Positions 24,883 to 36,415 of a DNA stretch of 48,568 nucleotides are shown piece after piece (the first letter of the stretch is position 1; every line of letters begins with the position of its first letter). The DNA comes from Campylobacteraceae bacterium (GTDB lineage: Bacteria > Campylobacterota > Campylobacteria > Campylobacterales > Campylobacteraceae), in assembly GCA_012519705.1 (NCBI GenBank), contig JAAYPR010000043.1, positions 1 to 48,568 on the forward strand, read 5' to 3'. The notes beneath the pieces are model-generated. The model was not told the origin of the DNA and made no database searches. It saw only the letters and a list, made by a program, of their open reading frames with translations. Position numbers and translations under genes: made by a program.

Positions 24883-25663
24883 TCAAAGCCTCTCTAAATT
24901 TCCAAAGACTTCTCTCTAGTTTAAGCTCTTCATTTGAGAGTTCAAAGAGTAAAATTCCCTCTTCGTCTTTTAATCTACTGCTAATTAAGCCATTTGGCGA
25001 GATAGCAAAACTATCACCATAAAAGTCAAAGCTACTCTCTTCAATTTTAGTTTTGCCGATTCTATTTGCCCTTAAGATATAGACTAAATTTGTAAAAGCT
25101 CTAGTTTTTAGCATACTCTCCCATCTGTGATTTGACTCAAAAGTCGAAGCAGTCGGCACGAGCACTGCGTCCACTTCAGCTTCAAACATCTTTACCCAGC
25201 AGATATCAAAGTGCATATCAAAGCCGTTCATCACACCAAATTTAAACCCATCATGCTCAAAAGTAGCGATTTCTAGCTCTTTTTTGGAGTTTTTAAAAAA
25301 CTCTTTTTCGTTCCAGTGGCTGTAGTTTATAAGGAAATTTTGCTCCCAAAACTCAAACTCGCCATTTTCAAACTTGGCTATTCCTTTTATATATCCATTT
25401 TCACACTCTTTTATAAAAGGTGAAACTATTACGATGCTGTGTTTAACTGATAGCTCTTTCATAAGCTCAAATTTATGTGAAATTTGCTCATTTATCATAG
25501 AGTTTGGCATCTTAACAAGCTCAGCAAAAAAGCTATTTAAAACATACTCTCCTAAAAGTGTAAGACTTGCACCGCTCTCTTTTGCGATTCTTAGATAATA
25601 ATCAATCCTTGCACCACTCATCGAAAGAGTTGGAAGCTGAAGCAGAGCTACTTTACTACTCAT
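24863..25663 (-). CDS. Nitrilase-superfamily (carbon-nitrogen hydrolase) protein lacking catalytic Lys and Cys
   Basis: The 266-aa alpha-beta-beta-alpha sandwich fold is recognisable. The catalytic Glu (E39 in LLGEYVLN) is kept. The Lys position usually in KxHL reads NYSHW, and the Cys position of the usual CYDxRFP reads GFDMHFD (G147). So two of three catalytic residues seem absent. A similar gene lies beside xseB and guaB in C. jejuni (Cj1056c); I believe the substitution may be shared there but cannot check. The gene sits within a tightly overlapping operon between the ThiF-like gene and xseB. Confidence 0.75.
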   Translation of the reverse strand: MSSKVALLQLPTLSMSGARIDYYLRIAKESGASLTLLGEYVLNSFFAELVKMPNSMINEQISHKFELMKELSVKHSIVIVSPFIKECENGYIKGIAKFENGEFEFWEQNFLINYSHWNEKEFFKNSKKELEIATFEHDGFKFGVMNGFDMHFDICWVKMFEAEVDAVLVPTASTFESNHRWESMLKTRAFTNLVYILRANRIGKTKIEESSFDFYGDSFAISPNGLISSRLKDEEGILLFELSNEELKLERSLWKFREALSEKLLP

Positions 25664-25865
25664 TATCCATCTCTATAACTTCAAGTTTTGCTTTTTCAAG
25701 GTCAGTTTTACACTCTTTTAGAAGTGAGTTTGCGACTTTATAAACCTCAACGCTTTTGTCTAAACTCAAATTCTCATCTTTTAGTTTTTCTAACAAAGAG
25801 TCTAGTTTTTTTAGTTTTTCTTCAAAGCTAATTTGTTCTAAATTTTCTGCTAATTCTTCTGCCAT
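25656..25865 (-). CDS. xseB: Exodeoxyribonuclease VII small subunit
   Basis: The 69-aa acidic helical protein has the family core SFEEKLKKLDSLLEKL followed by LSLDKSVEVYKVANSLLKEC. It assembles with XseA to degrade single-stranded DNA. It overlaps metX by 16 bases and the nitrilase-like gene by 8, so it is translated as part of a compact operon. XseA is not in the window. Confidence 0.9.
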   Translation of the reverse strand: MAEELAENLEQISFEEKLKKLDSLLEKLKDENLSLDKSVEVYKVANSLLKECKTDLEKAKLEVIEMDNE

Positions 25866-26955
25866 TCTAACGCTTCCTTTACATAAAAATCAAATTTATC
25901 ATACTCAACCAAAAACGCATCATGCCCGTAATCACTGTCTATATTATAAAACTCGCTCTCTTTTCCAAGTTCGTTCATAACATCGTGAATTTCTTCCATC
26001 TCACTTGGCATGAACAAAATATCACCCTTAAAAGCTATCAATGTAAGCTTTGCTTTTACACTTGATAAAGCGTCTTTTAAATCATCAGCATTTCTTGTAG
26101 CATCGAAGATATTCATCATTTTTGTTATATAGAGATAGCATAAGGGATCAAACCTTTTAGCGAAGTTTGATGCGTTGTATTCTAGGTATCTATCGACCTC
26201 AAAGCGACCTTTTAACTCATAAAGCCCGTCCGTTGAGACATAGTTTCTACCAAATTTAGAGTCCGTTGAACTAGGACTTAAAAAGCTGATATGCCCAGCC
26301 ATCCTACCTATCTCCATACCAACAAGCCCGTGAGTTTTGACTAGGTTTTTATCATAATTTCCGTTATCAAAAATAATATCGTTTAAAATTCCATGGATTG
26401 CTATTTTATTAAACGCTATCGCCCACGCTCTAGTTGCGTAAGTACTAGCAAGTATTATAACTCTATCGCTAAAGTCACTATGTTCTACCGCAAAGCAAAG
26501 AGCCTGCATCCCACCTAAACTCCCGCCGATTACTGCGTGAGCTTTTTTGATGCCAAGGCGTTTAAAAAGTCTCATCTGTGCATTTACAACATCGCTTATC
26601 GTAAGAACTGGGAATTTCATCCTGTATTCACTACCTGTACTCTCATCCACATCAAGCGGACAAGTTGAGCCAAATGGGCTTCCTAGGATGTTTACACATA
26701 TTACAAAGTATTTGTTAGTATCTATAACCTTACCATCTCCAATCATAGGATCCCACCAGCCAGGCTTTCTATCGCCTTCATAAAACCCAGCTGCGTGGTG
26801 AGAGCCGGTTAGTGCGTGGCAAACAACTACAACGTTGCTTTTATCAGCATTTAGTTTGCCGTAAGTCTCATATTTAAGTTTAAATTTAGAGAGAATTCGA
26901 CCACTCTCTAAATGGAGTGGTTCGTTAAAAATCTCTACTTTTGTTTGAATATTCA

Positions 26956-26956
<1 letters not shown>
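25850..26956 (-). CDS. metX: Homoserine O-acetyltransferase MetX
   Basis: This alpha/beta-hydrolase enzyme acylates homoserine from an acyl-CoA in methionine synthesis. It shows CHALTGSHHAAG (oxyanion region), the nucleophile Ser in IGGSLGGMQAL, and the C-terminal His in YGHDAFLVE. At 368 aa its length is normal. The start is GTG, overlapping the guaB stop by one base (TAGTG). The acyl donor (acetyl or succinyl) cannot be decided by eye. Confidence 0.92.
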
Positions 26957-28407
<1,451 letters not shown>

Positions 28408-29751
28408 CTACTCCTTGACTAAATTTTCTACTATTAAAGCACCGTTTAACACACTCTCATCATCAAAAGCCTTGCCTAAAAACTGCATACTTATATTCAA
28501 ACCATCTTTGTTTTTACTAATTGGAACAGATATCGCTGGAAGTCCTGCTAAATTCGCACCGATTGTAAACATATCGCCTTTAAATGAGTCCACATTTTCA
28601 TCAAATTTATGTGAAACACTTGGCGTTACAGGCATAAGAACTAAATCTGCTTCTTTAAAAACTCCATTATATTCGTTTTTAATCATCTCTTTTGCTTTGT
28701 GAGCTTTTATGAAATATTTATCATAAAACCCTTTGCTTAAAAACAGACTTCCTAAAAATAGTCTTTTTTGAACCTCATCGCCAAAACCTTGACTTCTAGT
28801 TTTAACATAAAGTTCATCTAGGTTTTTGCACTCAGCTCTTTGTCCATATCTAACACCATCAAACCTGCTTAAATTCGCACTTGCTTCGGCATTTGCTATC
28901 ACATGATAAGCCGCAACGCTATACATTGGGTTCATTAGCTCTTTATAAACTATCTCATGACCGGCTGATTTTAGCTTTTCTACTAAATTTAAAAGAGCGT
29001 TTTTTACATCTTCGTCACATAACTCAATATAGTTTTTAATAACTGCTATTTTAAATTTTCTATTTGCATCTAAATTTGTAGGTTTATACTCGCCGTTATA
29101 ACTTGTGCTATCTTTTGCGTCATGTCCTTTTATGATGTCGTAAAGAATCGCCGCATCTTCTACATTTTGAGTAATTGGTCCGACTTGGTCTAAACTACTT
29201 GCATATGCACCTACACCGTATCTACTAACCGTGCCGTAACTTGGCTTAAACCCAACACATCCGCAAAATGCCGCAGGTTGTCTAATACTTCCACCAGTGT
29301 CACTTCCTAAAGCTGCAACCGCAAGTCCAGCCCCAACTGCCGCCGCACTTCCGCCACTACTTCCACCAGGAACTCTTGAGCTATCTAATGGGTTTAAAGT
29401 TTTTCCATAAGCTGAAGTTGCTGTCGTTCCACCCATGGCAAACTCGTCCATATTTGTTCTGCCAAATGGGGAAAGTCCAGCATTTTTTAGTTTTTCAATA
29501 ATAGTCGCATCATATGGAGCAACATAGCCTTTTAAGATGTTTGACGAACAAGTTAGCTCCCAGCCATTTACGCTAATATTGTCTTTAATCGCTACTGGAA
29601 CGCCCGTTCCACTCTCATTAAGCTCTGATGATGTTAGTTGCTCAACATAAGCACCTATCTCTTTGCTTGCTTTAATTTTCTCTTTTAAGTCAGCTCTTAA
29701 ATTTGCTATCTCACTCTCTGGTAATTTTAGAGCCTCTTTTAAGCTTATCAC
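28408..29751 (-). CDS. gatA: Glutamyl-tRNA(Gln)/aspartyl-tRNA(Asn) amidotransferase subunit A
   Basis: This is the amidase subunit of GatCAB, which makes Gln-tRNA and Asn-tRNA from misacylated precursors. The Ser-cis-Ser-Lys triad is visible: Lys in PVAIKDNISV, Ser in SSGGSAAAVG, and Ser in GSDTGGSIRQPA. The length of 447 aa is slightly short of many GatA proteins but complete. The start is GTG, overlapping the stop of the small upstream gene by 4 bases (GTGA). gatB and gatC are not in the window. Confidence 0.95.
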   Translation of the reverse strand: MISLKEALKLPESEIANLRADLKEKIKASKEIGAYVEQLTSSELNESGTGVPVAIKDNISVNGWELTCSSNILKGYVAPYDATIIEKLKNAGLSPFGRTNMDEFAMGGTTATSAYGKTLNPLDSSRVPGGSSGGSAAAVGAGLAVAALGSDTGGSIRQPAAFCGCVGFKPSYGTVSRYGVGAYASSLDQVGPITQNVEDAAILYDIIKGHDAKDSTSYNGEYKPTNLDANRKFKIAVIKNYIELCDEDVKNALLNLVEKLKSAGHEIVYKELMNPMYSVAAYHVIANAEASANLSRFDGVRYGQRAECKNLDELYVKTRSQGFGDEVQKRLFLGSLFLSKGFYDKYFIKAHKAKEMIKNEYNGVFKEADLVLMPVTPSVSHKFDENVDSFKGDMFTIGANLAGLPAISVPISKNKDGLNISMQFLGKAFDDESVLNGALIVENLVKE

Positions 29752-29858
29752 ATACTCTCCTTATGTTTGTTTACAAAATAAACGCCAACGGCAACTAAAA
29801 CAGCTAAAATCACAAAAGTTATCACAACTATAGAGTTTGGTAAAGGATTACTCAGCAT
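29748..29858 (-). CDS. 36-aa single-TM protein between ileS and gatA
   Basis: The frame encodes MLSNPLPNSIVVITF and continues through one hydrophobic helix (VILAVLVAVGVYFV) to a basic end, NKHKESM. It fits exactly between ileS (2 bases away) and gatA (4-base overlap), which strongly supports translation. C. jejuni has a small gene at the same place (Cj1060c, from memory). The function is unknown; a small membrane peptide is the most that can be said. Confidence 0.75.
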   Translation of the reverse strand: MLSNPLPNSIVVITFVILAVLVAVGVYFVNKHKESM

Positions 29859-29860
29859 AA

Positions 29861-32626
29861 TTAAAACCTAGCGTCCACGACTTTTCTACATCTTGGGCAG
29901 ACATCATCTTCCTTGCTAGAGTTAAACTTCCAGCATCTTGGACATTTAAACTTAGTTGATTTAACCAGCTTAAACACCTCATCATCAACGCTAAACTGAG
30001 CCAAACACTCATCACTTTGGATGCTTCCAACCTCACTTACCAAATACCAATCAACTATCGCATGCATATCGTGAGAAAGAATTTCATTTGAACTTGTCTC
30101 CAAAGTTAGTTCTAGAGTTGATTTTATAACTTTATCTTTTTTAAGAGCGTCGATGATTTCAAAGAATTTCTCTCTTGATTTTACAAAAATTTCATCTTCT
30201 ATCTCGTAGTTATACTCAAGCCCATGATACTCTAAGTCAAACGCATCGGTTTTACCGTTTTTAATGATATCTGGAGCATACTCCATAACCTCATCAACTG
30301 TGTATGTTAGAGTTGGAGCGATGAGAGGTAGAAGTTCTCTTGTGATTATCACCATAACGCTTTGTGCACTTCTTCTTCTGTTTTCTTCTAAATCATCGCA
30401 GTAAAGCCTATCTTTACAGATATCAAGGTAAACCCCGCTTAAGTCCGCACTTAGGAAATTTAGCAAGGTATTAAACCCTTTTGAAAAGTCATACTCTTTA
30501 AATGCTGTGCTTACTTCTTTAAATGTTTTTGTCGCTTTTGCAAGTATCCATTTATCTAAATTTGTGAAATTTGAAGTTTCTAACTCTTCTAAGTCGCTTG
30601 TATTTGCAAGTAAAAATCTTATCGTGTTTCTTATCTTTCTATACTGCTCGCTAACTTGTTTTAAAATGTTATCGCTGATTTTCAAGTCACTTGAGTAGTC
30701 ACTTAACCCAACCCAAAGTCTTAAAATCTCAACTCCGTATTTCTTAGCAACTTCGTCAGGATTAACCACGTTTCCGATAGATTTACTCATTTTTTGACCT
30801 TTTCCATCAACGGTAAATCCATGAGTTAAAATTCTCTCATAAGGAGCGTGTTCGTTTATAGCACAGCTTACTAAAAGTGAGCTTTGGAACCATCCACGAT
30901 GCTGGTCGCTTCCTTCTAAATACATCCCCGATGGAAACGCTCCAGCGTCATACTCATCGCTTTTTAAAACTGCTCTCCACGTTGAGCCACTATCAAACCA
31001 AACATCTAAAATATCCATAACTTTTTCTAAGTTCTCAGGCTTGTATTTTGAACCCTCTGGAAGCAGGTCTTTTATCTCTAAATCCCACCAAACATCAGCA
31101 CCTTTTTCTTCAAAGATATCTGCCACGTGGTCTAAAATCTCACTATCAAAAATAATTTCTTTTGTTGATTTGTCTCTAAAAAATGCTATTGGAACTCCCC
31201 ACTCTCTCTGTCTTGAAACACACCAGTCAGGGCGGTTTTCTATCATAGAAAGAAGTCTGTTTTTTCCACTTTCTGGGTAGAATTTGATGTTGTTTTTTAT
31301 CTCATTTACAGCTACTTCTCTTAGAGTTTTTCCACCACTTAGTTTTGGCTCATCCATTGAGATAAACCACTGTTTTGTAGCTCTATAAATTACAGGTTTG
31401 TGAGTTCTCCAGCAGAATGGATATGAGTGAGTAAATTTACTCACACTTAGTAAATTCTCACCTAAAATTTCTAAAATTCTCTCATTTGCTTTAAAGATGT
31501 GCATCCCAACTAGCTCATCTACAAACTCATCTTTTACAAGTTTTTTAGACTTTAGCGTCTCGTCAAAAAGCCCACCGTCATCCACAGGCATGATAACTTC
31601 GATGTCGTATTTTAAACTTACAAAATAGTCATCCTCGCCATGCCCCGGAGCTGTGTGAACAAGTCCTGTTCCACCGTCCATCAAAACGTGTTCGCCCAAA
31701 ATAAATCTTGAAAGTCTATCATTTAACGGGTTTATAGCGTTTAAGTTCTCTAGTAGTTTTGAGTCAAACTCTTTTAAAATCTCGCCTTTTGTAAGCTCTT
31801 TTTGAACCATAACTTCTAAAAGTGGCTCCGCAAAAATAAGCCCTTCTGTTGTAACTACATATTTTTCATTAGGATTTAAAGAAATGGCTTGGTTAGCTGG
31901 GAGAGTCCATGGAGTCGTAGTCCAGATAACTGCACTAGCCTTTTCTACTCCTATCTTCTCACACGCTTCTTTTGTTAAAGGAAAGCCTACATAGACGCTG
32001 TAGTCTTCCTTGTCTTTATACTCAACTTCAGCTTCAGCTAAAGCTGTCTTTGCCGCCCAGCTCCAAAAAACAGGCTTGCTTCTCTCGATTAAAAGCCCTT
32101 TTTTAGCTATGTCACAAAGGTTTCTATAAATATCTGCTTCAAATTTAGGCTTCATCGTAAGATAAGGATTATCCCAGTCGCCGATGATTCCCATAGTTTT
32201 AAACTCATCTCTTTGGATGTTTATAAACTCTCTTGCGTGAGCTCTACACATCTCTCTTAGCTGGCTTTTTGAAACACTATCTTTTTTTCCGCCCAAGTTC
32301 ATTTCAACTTGCTGTTCTATCGGAAGTCCGTGGCAGTCCCAACCTGGAACATATCTAATATCCTCACCGAAAAAATAGTGAGTTTTAACTATCATATCTT
32401 TTAAGATTTTATTAAGAGCGTGTCCTATGTGAAGGTGTCCGTTTGCATATGGTGGTCCATCGTGAAGTGCAAAACTAGCCTTTGCACCCTCTCTTTTTTT
32501 CTTCATTTTTCCATAAACATCTCTTTCGTTATACCAAGAATCCAACCTTTTTGGCTCGTTTTCTGGTAAATTTCCTCTCATTGGAAAATCTGTTTGTGGT
32601 AAAAAAAGTGTATCTTTATAATCCAT
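29861..32626 (-). CDS. ileS: Isoleucyl-tRNA synthetase
   Basis: This is a class I synthetase of 921 aa. It shows the HIGH motif in [12 protein letters not shown], the KMSKS loop in [12 protein letters not shown], an editing domain between them ([24 protein letters not shown]), and a C-terminal zinc finger CPRCWKF...CPRCRK. I place the start at ATG 32626 ([11 protein letters not shown]), the usual N-terminus; the longer frame adds 19 unlikely residues. It is divergent from cinA. Confidence 0.96.
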   Translation of the reverse strand: MDYKDTLFLPQTDFPMRGNLPENEPKRLDSWYNERDVYGKMKKKREGAKASFALHDGPPYANGHLHIGHALNKILKDMIVKTHYFFGEDIRYVPGWDCHGLPIEQQVEMNLGGKKDSVSKSQLREMCRAHAREFINIQRDEFKTMGIIGDWDNPYLTMKPKFEADIYRNLCDIAKKGLLIERSKPVFWSWAAKTALAEAEVEYKDKEDYSVYVGFPLTKEACEKIGVEKASAVIWTTTPWTLPANQAISLNPNEKYVVTTEGLIFAEPLLEVMVQKELTKGEILKEFDSKLLENLNAINPLNDRLSRFILGEHVLMDGGTGLVHTAPGHGEDDYFVSLKYDIEVIMPVDDGGLFDETLKSKKLVKDEFVDELVGMHIFKANERILEILGENLLSVSKFTHSYPFCWRTHKPVIYRATKQWFISMDEPKLSGGKTLREVAVNEIKNNIKFYPESGKNRLLSMIENRPDWCVSRQREWGVPIAFFRDKSTKEIIFDSEILDHVADIFEEKGADVWWDLEIKDLLPEGSKYKPENLEKVMDILDVWFDSGSTWRAVLKSDEYDAGAFPSGMYLEGSDQHRGWFQSSLLVSCAINEHAPYERILTHGFTVDGKGQKMSKSIGNVVNPDEVAKKYGVEILRLWVGLSDYSSDLKISDNILKQVSEQYRKIRNTIRFLLANTSDLEELETSNFTNLDKWILAKATKTFKEVSTAFKEYDFSKGFNTLLNFLSADLSGVYLDICKDRLYCDDLEENRRRSAQSVMVIITRELLPLIAPTLTYTVDEVMEYAPDIIKNGKTDAFDLEYHGLEYNYEIEDEIFVKSREKFFEIIDALKKDKVIKSTLELTLETSSNEILSHDMHAIVDWYLVSEVGSIQSDECLAQFSVDDEVFKLVKSTKFKCPRCWKFNSSKEDDVCPRCRKVVDARF

Positions 32627-32716
32627 ATAATCTCGCCTCATATTTAAAAATTTGTAAATTTTATCTAATAAGGGCTGAAACAATGATAAAACAACAGGTG
32701 TTAACTCAAAAAAAGG

Positions 32717-32722
32717 TATAAT
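32717..32722 (+). promoter_or_regulatory. Probable -10 box of cinA
   Basis: TATAAT lies 26 bases before the ATG at 32749, followed by a TTAAGGAAA ribosome binding site. It is in the divergent gap between ileS and cinA. Confidence 0.55.
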
Positions 32723-32748
32723 ATTTTAAAAATTTGTTAAGGAAATTT

Positions 32749-33861
32749 ATGAAAGAGTTGATCTTAATAATCGGCGATGATATTAAAATAAATAGAGTTT
32801 TTCTAAGTTATCTATTTAATACTTACATCTCTAAATTTGGGAGCTTGACTGATGTTAAATTTATAGATAGAAGCGATAAAGATATCTTTAAAGATATAAA
32901 AAACTTAAGCGAAGAGTATAGTTATATAACTATTTTTGCATCAAATGAAAACTACCCTCTGATAGCCAAAGTTCTAGCTAGTATGAATGATGACTTTTTA
33001 GAGCTTAAATTTGATGACACGCTAGCTCCGTCATTATCAAAAAAAGTTGATAATAAAAGTTTTTTAATAACTCTAAACAAATGTGAAATAAATTTAGTAG
33101 AAGCAAATCCACTACAAAAAATCCCAAATTTACTTATCGAAAAATCACTTGATGAAAAGAGCTTTTTTATCTACGGTTTTGACTATGATGAAAGTGTGAA
33201 TATGTTAAATTTAATAGCAAATAAATTTGATATAGAAATTTCATTTAGTAGATATAGTAAATTTATCCTAATTGTAAATGCTAAAAAGCGTAAATTTAGT
33301 GATTTAGATGGGTTTATAAAAGAGCTAAAAATAGTGTTTTTAAATAGAGTTATTTTTGATGAGAGTGTTGCTGAGTTTATAGTTAGAAAACTTAAAGAAA
33401 AAAACCTTAAAGTTAGCTTTGCTGAGAGTTGCACAGCTGGGCTGGTTGCCTCTAAAATAGGCGAAGTAAGCGGTGCAAGCGAAGTGTTTGACGGTTCACT
33501 TGTGACTTACTCAAACGAGATAAAACATCTCTGGCTTGATGTAAGCGTAAATACCCTAAATGAGCACGGAGCTGTGAGCAAAGAGTGCGTTAGTGAAATG
33601 CTAAGTGGGGCTTTGAAGATGAGTGGAGCGGACTTTTCTATGGCAGTAAGTGGCATAGCTGGACCAACTGGGGGGAGTGAGAGAAAGCCCGTGGGGACTA
33701 TATTTATCGGTGCAAGAGACAAAGAAAAAGAGATAGTTAGGGAGTTTCACTTAAGCGGGGATAGAAACTATATAAGAGAAGAGAGTGTAAATATCGCATT
33801 TAGCCTGCTTTTAGAGATAGGAAATTTTTTTGAAGGAGAGATGGATGAAAAAGATTTTTAG
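32749..33861 (+). CDS. CinA-family protein (C-terminal PncC-type domain with an unusual N-terminus)
   Basis: The C-terminal domain (about residues 208-365) is a clear CinA/PncC nicotinamide-nucleotide amidase: VSFAESCTAGLVASKIGE, DGSLVTYSNEIK and AVSGIAGPTGGSERKPVGT. The N-terminal 200 residues do not show the MoaB-like motifs of full CinA and are unassigned. The PncC domain would convert NMN to nicotinate mononucleotide in NAD recycling. I place the start at ATG 32749 behind AAGGA; the longer TTG start is rejected. The 3' end overlaps the next gene by 17 bases. Confidence 0.82.
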   Translation: MKELILIIGDDIKINRVFLSYLFNTYISKFGSLTDVKFIDRSDKDIFKDIKNLSEEYSYITIFASNENYPLIAKVLASMNDDFLELKFDDTLAPSLSKKVDNKSFLITLNKCEINLVEANPLQKIPNLLIEKSLDEKSFFIYGFDYDESVNMLNLIANKFDIEISFSRYSKFILIVNAKKRKFSDLDGFIKELKIVFLNRVIFDESVAEFIVRKLKEKNLKVSFAESCTAGLVASKIGEVSGASEVFDGSLVTYSNEIKHLWLDVSVNTLNEHGAVSKECVSEMLSGALKMSGADFSMAVSGIAGPTGGSERKPVGTIFIGARDKEKEIVREFHLSGDRNYIREESVNIAFSLLLEIGNFFEGEMDEKDF

Positions 33862-34447
33862 TTTTTTAGTGGTGGTAAATTTGGCTTTTGGATTTAACTT
33901 TAACTCAGATGAGGCGAATAACACGATAGATAGCCTTGCTTACAAAGGCAAAATCCTAACCCAAATGTTTGATATGTTTTTGCAAGATAACAAGCCTAAA
34001 ATGCAGGCTTTGGAGCAGAACTTAACAGTGGCTTTCAGCGATATGAATGAGAGTTTAAGTAAATTTAGTAATGAGCTTTTGTTTATCCAAAACACTATTA
34101 TGAATAGCTTTATGGATGCAAACTTTAGCTTAGATTCTTTTAATAACCAAAGTTTGCTTTCTGCTTTTTTTAATGATGATAATGCCACACTTTCTACCAA
34201 AACTCCTAAAAATAGTGAGATAAGAGACATCGTAAATTTAGATAGGAGCTTAATCGACTCGGTTAGCATTTTAAATGTGGACGGTGAGCTTGAAGTTGAA
34301 ATTTGGGGTGAGAGAGCGATAGAAGGAAAAGAGTTTAGAAAACTAGCCTCAAAAAGTGCTGATATAGTTAGAAAATATAATAGTAGCTCTAAAAAAGTAA
34401 GAGTTTATTACTTCCACGAAAATAGTAAATTTAGTGGGAGATTTTAG
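33845..34447 (+). CDS. Secreted protein of unknown function
   Basis: The protein has a signal peptide (MKKIFSFLVVVNLAFGF), then 180 residues with no family I recognise. The central part is rich in Asn, Phe and Ser, and the C-terminal part (VDGELEVEIWGERAI; SSKKVRVYYFHENSKF) looks like two beta strands around a helix. I place the start at ATG 33845, behind GAAGGAGAG; it overlaps the end of cinA. It is predicted to be periplasmic. Confidence 0.7.
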   Translation: MKKIFSFLVVVNLAFGFNFNSDEANNTIDSLAYKGKILTQMFDMFLQDNKPKMQALEQNLTVAFSDMNESLSKFSNELLFIQNTIMNSFMDANFSLDSFNNQSLLSAFFNDDNATLSTKTPKNSEIRDIVNLDRSLIDSVSILNVDGELEVEIWGERAIEGKEFRKLASKSADIVRKYNSSSKKVRVYYFHENSKFSGRF

Positions 34448-34452
34448 TAAAC

Positions 34453-35022
34453 TTACTCCCTCGCATCAGCCAAAGTTAGAGCAAAAAGCACTCTAACTCC
34501 GGCTTCTTTGCAGGCTTTGTTTGCCTCAGCTAGAGTTGTTCCCGTTGTGATAATATCATCAACTAAGATAACAGGACAGTCGATTTGCTCTAAAATCTTA
34601 AAACCCCTTTTATGTTTCTGCCTAAACTCCAAACTTTTTCCACTATATTTTACTTTTGAACTAGCCCTTAAAATGCCGTACTTTGGTTTTATCTCTTTGT
34701 TTTTTAAAGACCTAGCTAAAATGGCAGTGTGAGAGTAGCCAGTTGTGATGTCATCATCGATTGGCAAAGCTAAAATTTGCTCTCCAAACTTAAACTCTTT
34801 GGCAAACTCTTTAAAGCTCAAATTTGCTAAAGCTCTGTATACAAAAAGTCCGTGAAGATGGTGTTTAGAGTGGATGAGATGTTTTACCTCATCATAGCTG
34901 TAAAAACTATAAACGTTCAAATCATCCACCACTCTTTTTGAAGGGCTTTTTATGCTTAGCCGTTTTTTACACTCTTTGCAAAATGTAAAAAAGCTTAAAT
35001 TTGCACAATTTAAGCATCTCAT
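34453..35022 (-). CDS. ComF-family phosphoribosyltransferase-like protein
   Basis: This is a 189-aa protein of the ComFC/GntX group. The N-terminal zinc finger is MRCLNC...CKEC, and the C-terminal PRPP-binding motif is VILVDDIITTGTTLAEA. In naturally transformable bacteria ComFC is needed for uptake or integration of transforming DNA, and Campylobacter species are often competent. It overlaps the lipoprotein gene at ATGA. Confidence 0.88.
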   Translation of the reverse strand: MRCLNCANLSFFTFCKECKKRLSIKSPSKRVVDDLNVYSFYSYDEVKHLIHSKHHLHGLFVYRALANLSFKEFAKEFKFGEQILALPIDDDITTGYSHTAILARSLKNKEIKPKYGILRASSKVKYSGKSLEFRQKHKRGFKILEQIDCPVILVDDIITTGTTLAEANKACKEAGVRVLFALTLADARE

Positions 35023-35576
35023 CAGATGGCGTTGCTTATCTCTCTAGCTGTTTTTGCAACTACATCTTTTAGTAAGTTTTGCATAAATGGCTCAAACGCT
35101 GTTCCGTTGTGGATCACAGCAAACTCGCTTTGATTTTGTGAGACTTGTTTGGTTGTGGTTTTTCTTCCCTCAAGAATTTCTAAAGTTACACTAGCTCTTG
35201 CTTGCATATTATCCTTCGCGTAGCCTTGTAGGTTTCCACTAAACTCTTTTATAGCTATGTTTACGACAATGTCTTCTGCGTAGTTGTCAACGCTTATGCC
35301 GTTTGCGGCAAGCTCTTTAACTAAAGCATCTCTAAACCACGAAGTAAGACTTTGGTTTAAAATAACATACTCATCTACACTCCCTGCTCTATCTTTAACC
35401 GTAGCGACGATATCAGGGCGAGCTCTTTCATCTCTAATGTCAGCTATATAGACGCTTTTGTTCATAGTAGAAGATTTAGCGTAAGTGTTGTACTCATAAA
35501 GAGTTAAAACTCTATTTTTCCCAGAACATCCTGCGATGGCAAAAACAACCAACATCAAATAAAACAATTTTCTCAT
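35022..35576 (-). CDS. YajG-like lipoprotein
   Basis: This is a lipoprotein with lipobox AIAGC at residues 13-17. The mature part resembles the YajG family: VYIADIRDERARP, then LTSWFRDALVKELAANGISV. It is expected to be anchored in the outer or inner membrane facing the periplasm; function is unknown. It is 184 aa and complete, upstream of comF on the same strand. Confidence 0.72.
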   Translation of the reverse strand: MRKLFYLMLVVFAIAGCSGKNRVLTLYEYNTYAKSSTMNKSVYIADIRDERARPDIVATVKDRAGSVDEYVILNQSLTSWFRDALVKELAANGISVDNYAEDIVVNIAIKEFSGNLQGYAKDNMQARASVTLEILEGRKTTTKQVSQNQSEFAVIHNGTAFEPFMQNLLKDVVAKTAREISNAI

Positions 35577-35623
35577 AATAATCCTTTGTAAAAAATCGCC
35601 TAATTCTACCTAAATTTTATAAA

Positions 35624-36397
35624 CTAAAGCACCAGAAGTGAAACCGCCATGATAAACATCCCTAAAATAAACCCTGCAATGCTTACATGGTGTTTTCCAT
35701 ACGCTCTTGCGGCTGGTAAAAGCTCATCTATCGAGATATAAACCATAATCCCAGCAACAAAGCTTAGCACTCCTGCCAAAACAAGTTCGTTTAAAAAAGG
35801 TGCTAAAACCAAAAAGCCCACAAGCCCACCAACTGGCTCAGCAAGCCCTGATGTAAACGAGTAAAGAAAAGCTTTTTTCTTATCTCCAGTTGCCCTGTAA
35901 ATAGGAGCTGCTACTCCAACTCCTTCTGGGATGTTATGAAGTGCGATAGCTACGGCGATAGGAAAAGCTAGCTTTGGGTCGCTATAAGAGGCGATAAAAG
36001 TTGCAAGTCCTTCTGGGAAGTTGTGGATGGCTATCGCAATGGCGGTAAAAACGCCAACTCTCATTAGCTTTTTATCCTCCACGCCATCACTAAACTCATG
36101 CGGGTTGCTCTCTTCGGGAATCATCCTATCTATAAATGCGATAAATAAAATCCCTGCGAAAAACAGCAAGGTCGAGAGAGCCTCGCCAAGCTTTGGGTAG
36201 GCTTCTGTAGCGATATCTGAACTACTTGGTAAAATCTCCACAAAAGAGACATATATCATAACCCCAGCCGAAAATCCAAGGCTAAAAGTTAGGAAATTTG
36301 GGTTCTCTTTTTTGGTGGAAATGGCGATAAGCCCGCCAATGCCTGTGCTTAGTCCAGCTAAAGTTGTGATAAGAAGTGCAAAGGAAAAATCGCTCAT
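35624..36397 (-). CDS. zupT: Zinc transporter ZupT (ZIP family)
   Basis: This 257-aa inner-membrane importer for zinc and other divalent metals has about eight TM helices. The two ZIP signature helices are HNFPEGLATFIAS and HNIPEGVGVAAPIY, with the His/Glu metal ligands. It starts near MSDFSFALLITTLAGLSTGIGG. The tautomerase gene lies 18 bases upstream on the same strand. I see no Fur or Zur box that I would defend. Confidence 0.93.
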   Translation of the reverse strand: MSDFSFALLITTLAGLSTGIGGLIAISTKKENPNFLTFSLGFSAGVMIYVSFVEILPSSSDIATEAYPKLGEALSTLLFFAGILFIAFIDRMIPEESNPHEFSDGVEDKKLMRVGVFTAIAIAIHNFPEGLATFIASYSDPKLAFPIAVAIALHNIPEGVGVAAPIYRATGDKKKAFLYSFTSGLAEPVGGLVGFLVLAPFLNELVLAGVLSFVAGIMVYISIDELLPAARAYGKHHVSIAGFILGMFIMAVSLLVL

Positions 36398-36415
36398 TTT
36401 TTATCTTTCATTTTT

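Noticed and set aside
33670-33675. Poly-G phase-variation tract in cinA
   Set aside because: Only six G residues inside a conserved catalytic motif; Campylobacter contingency tracts are normally eight or more.
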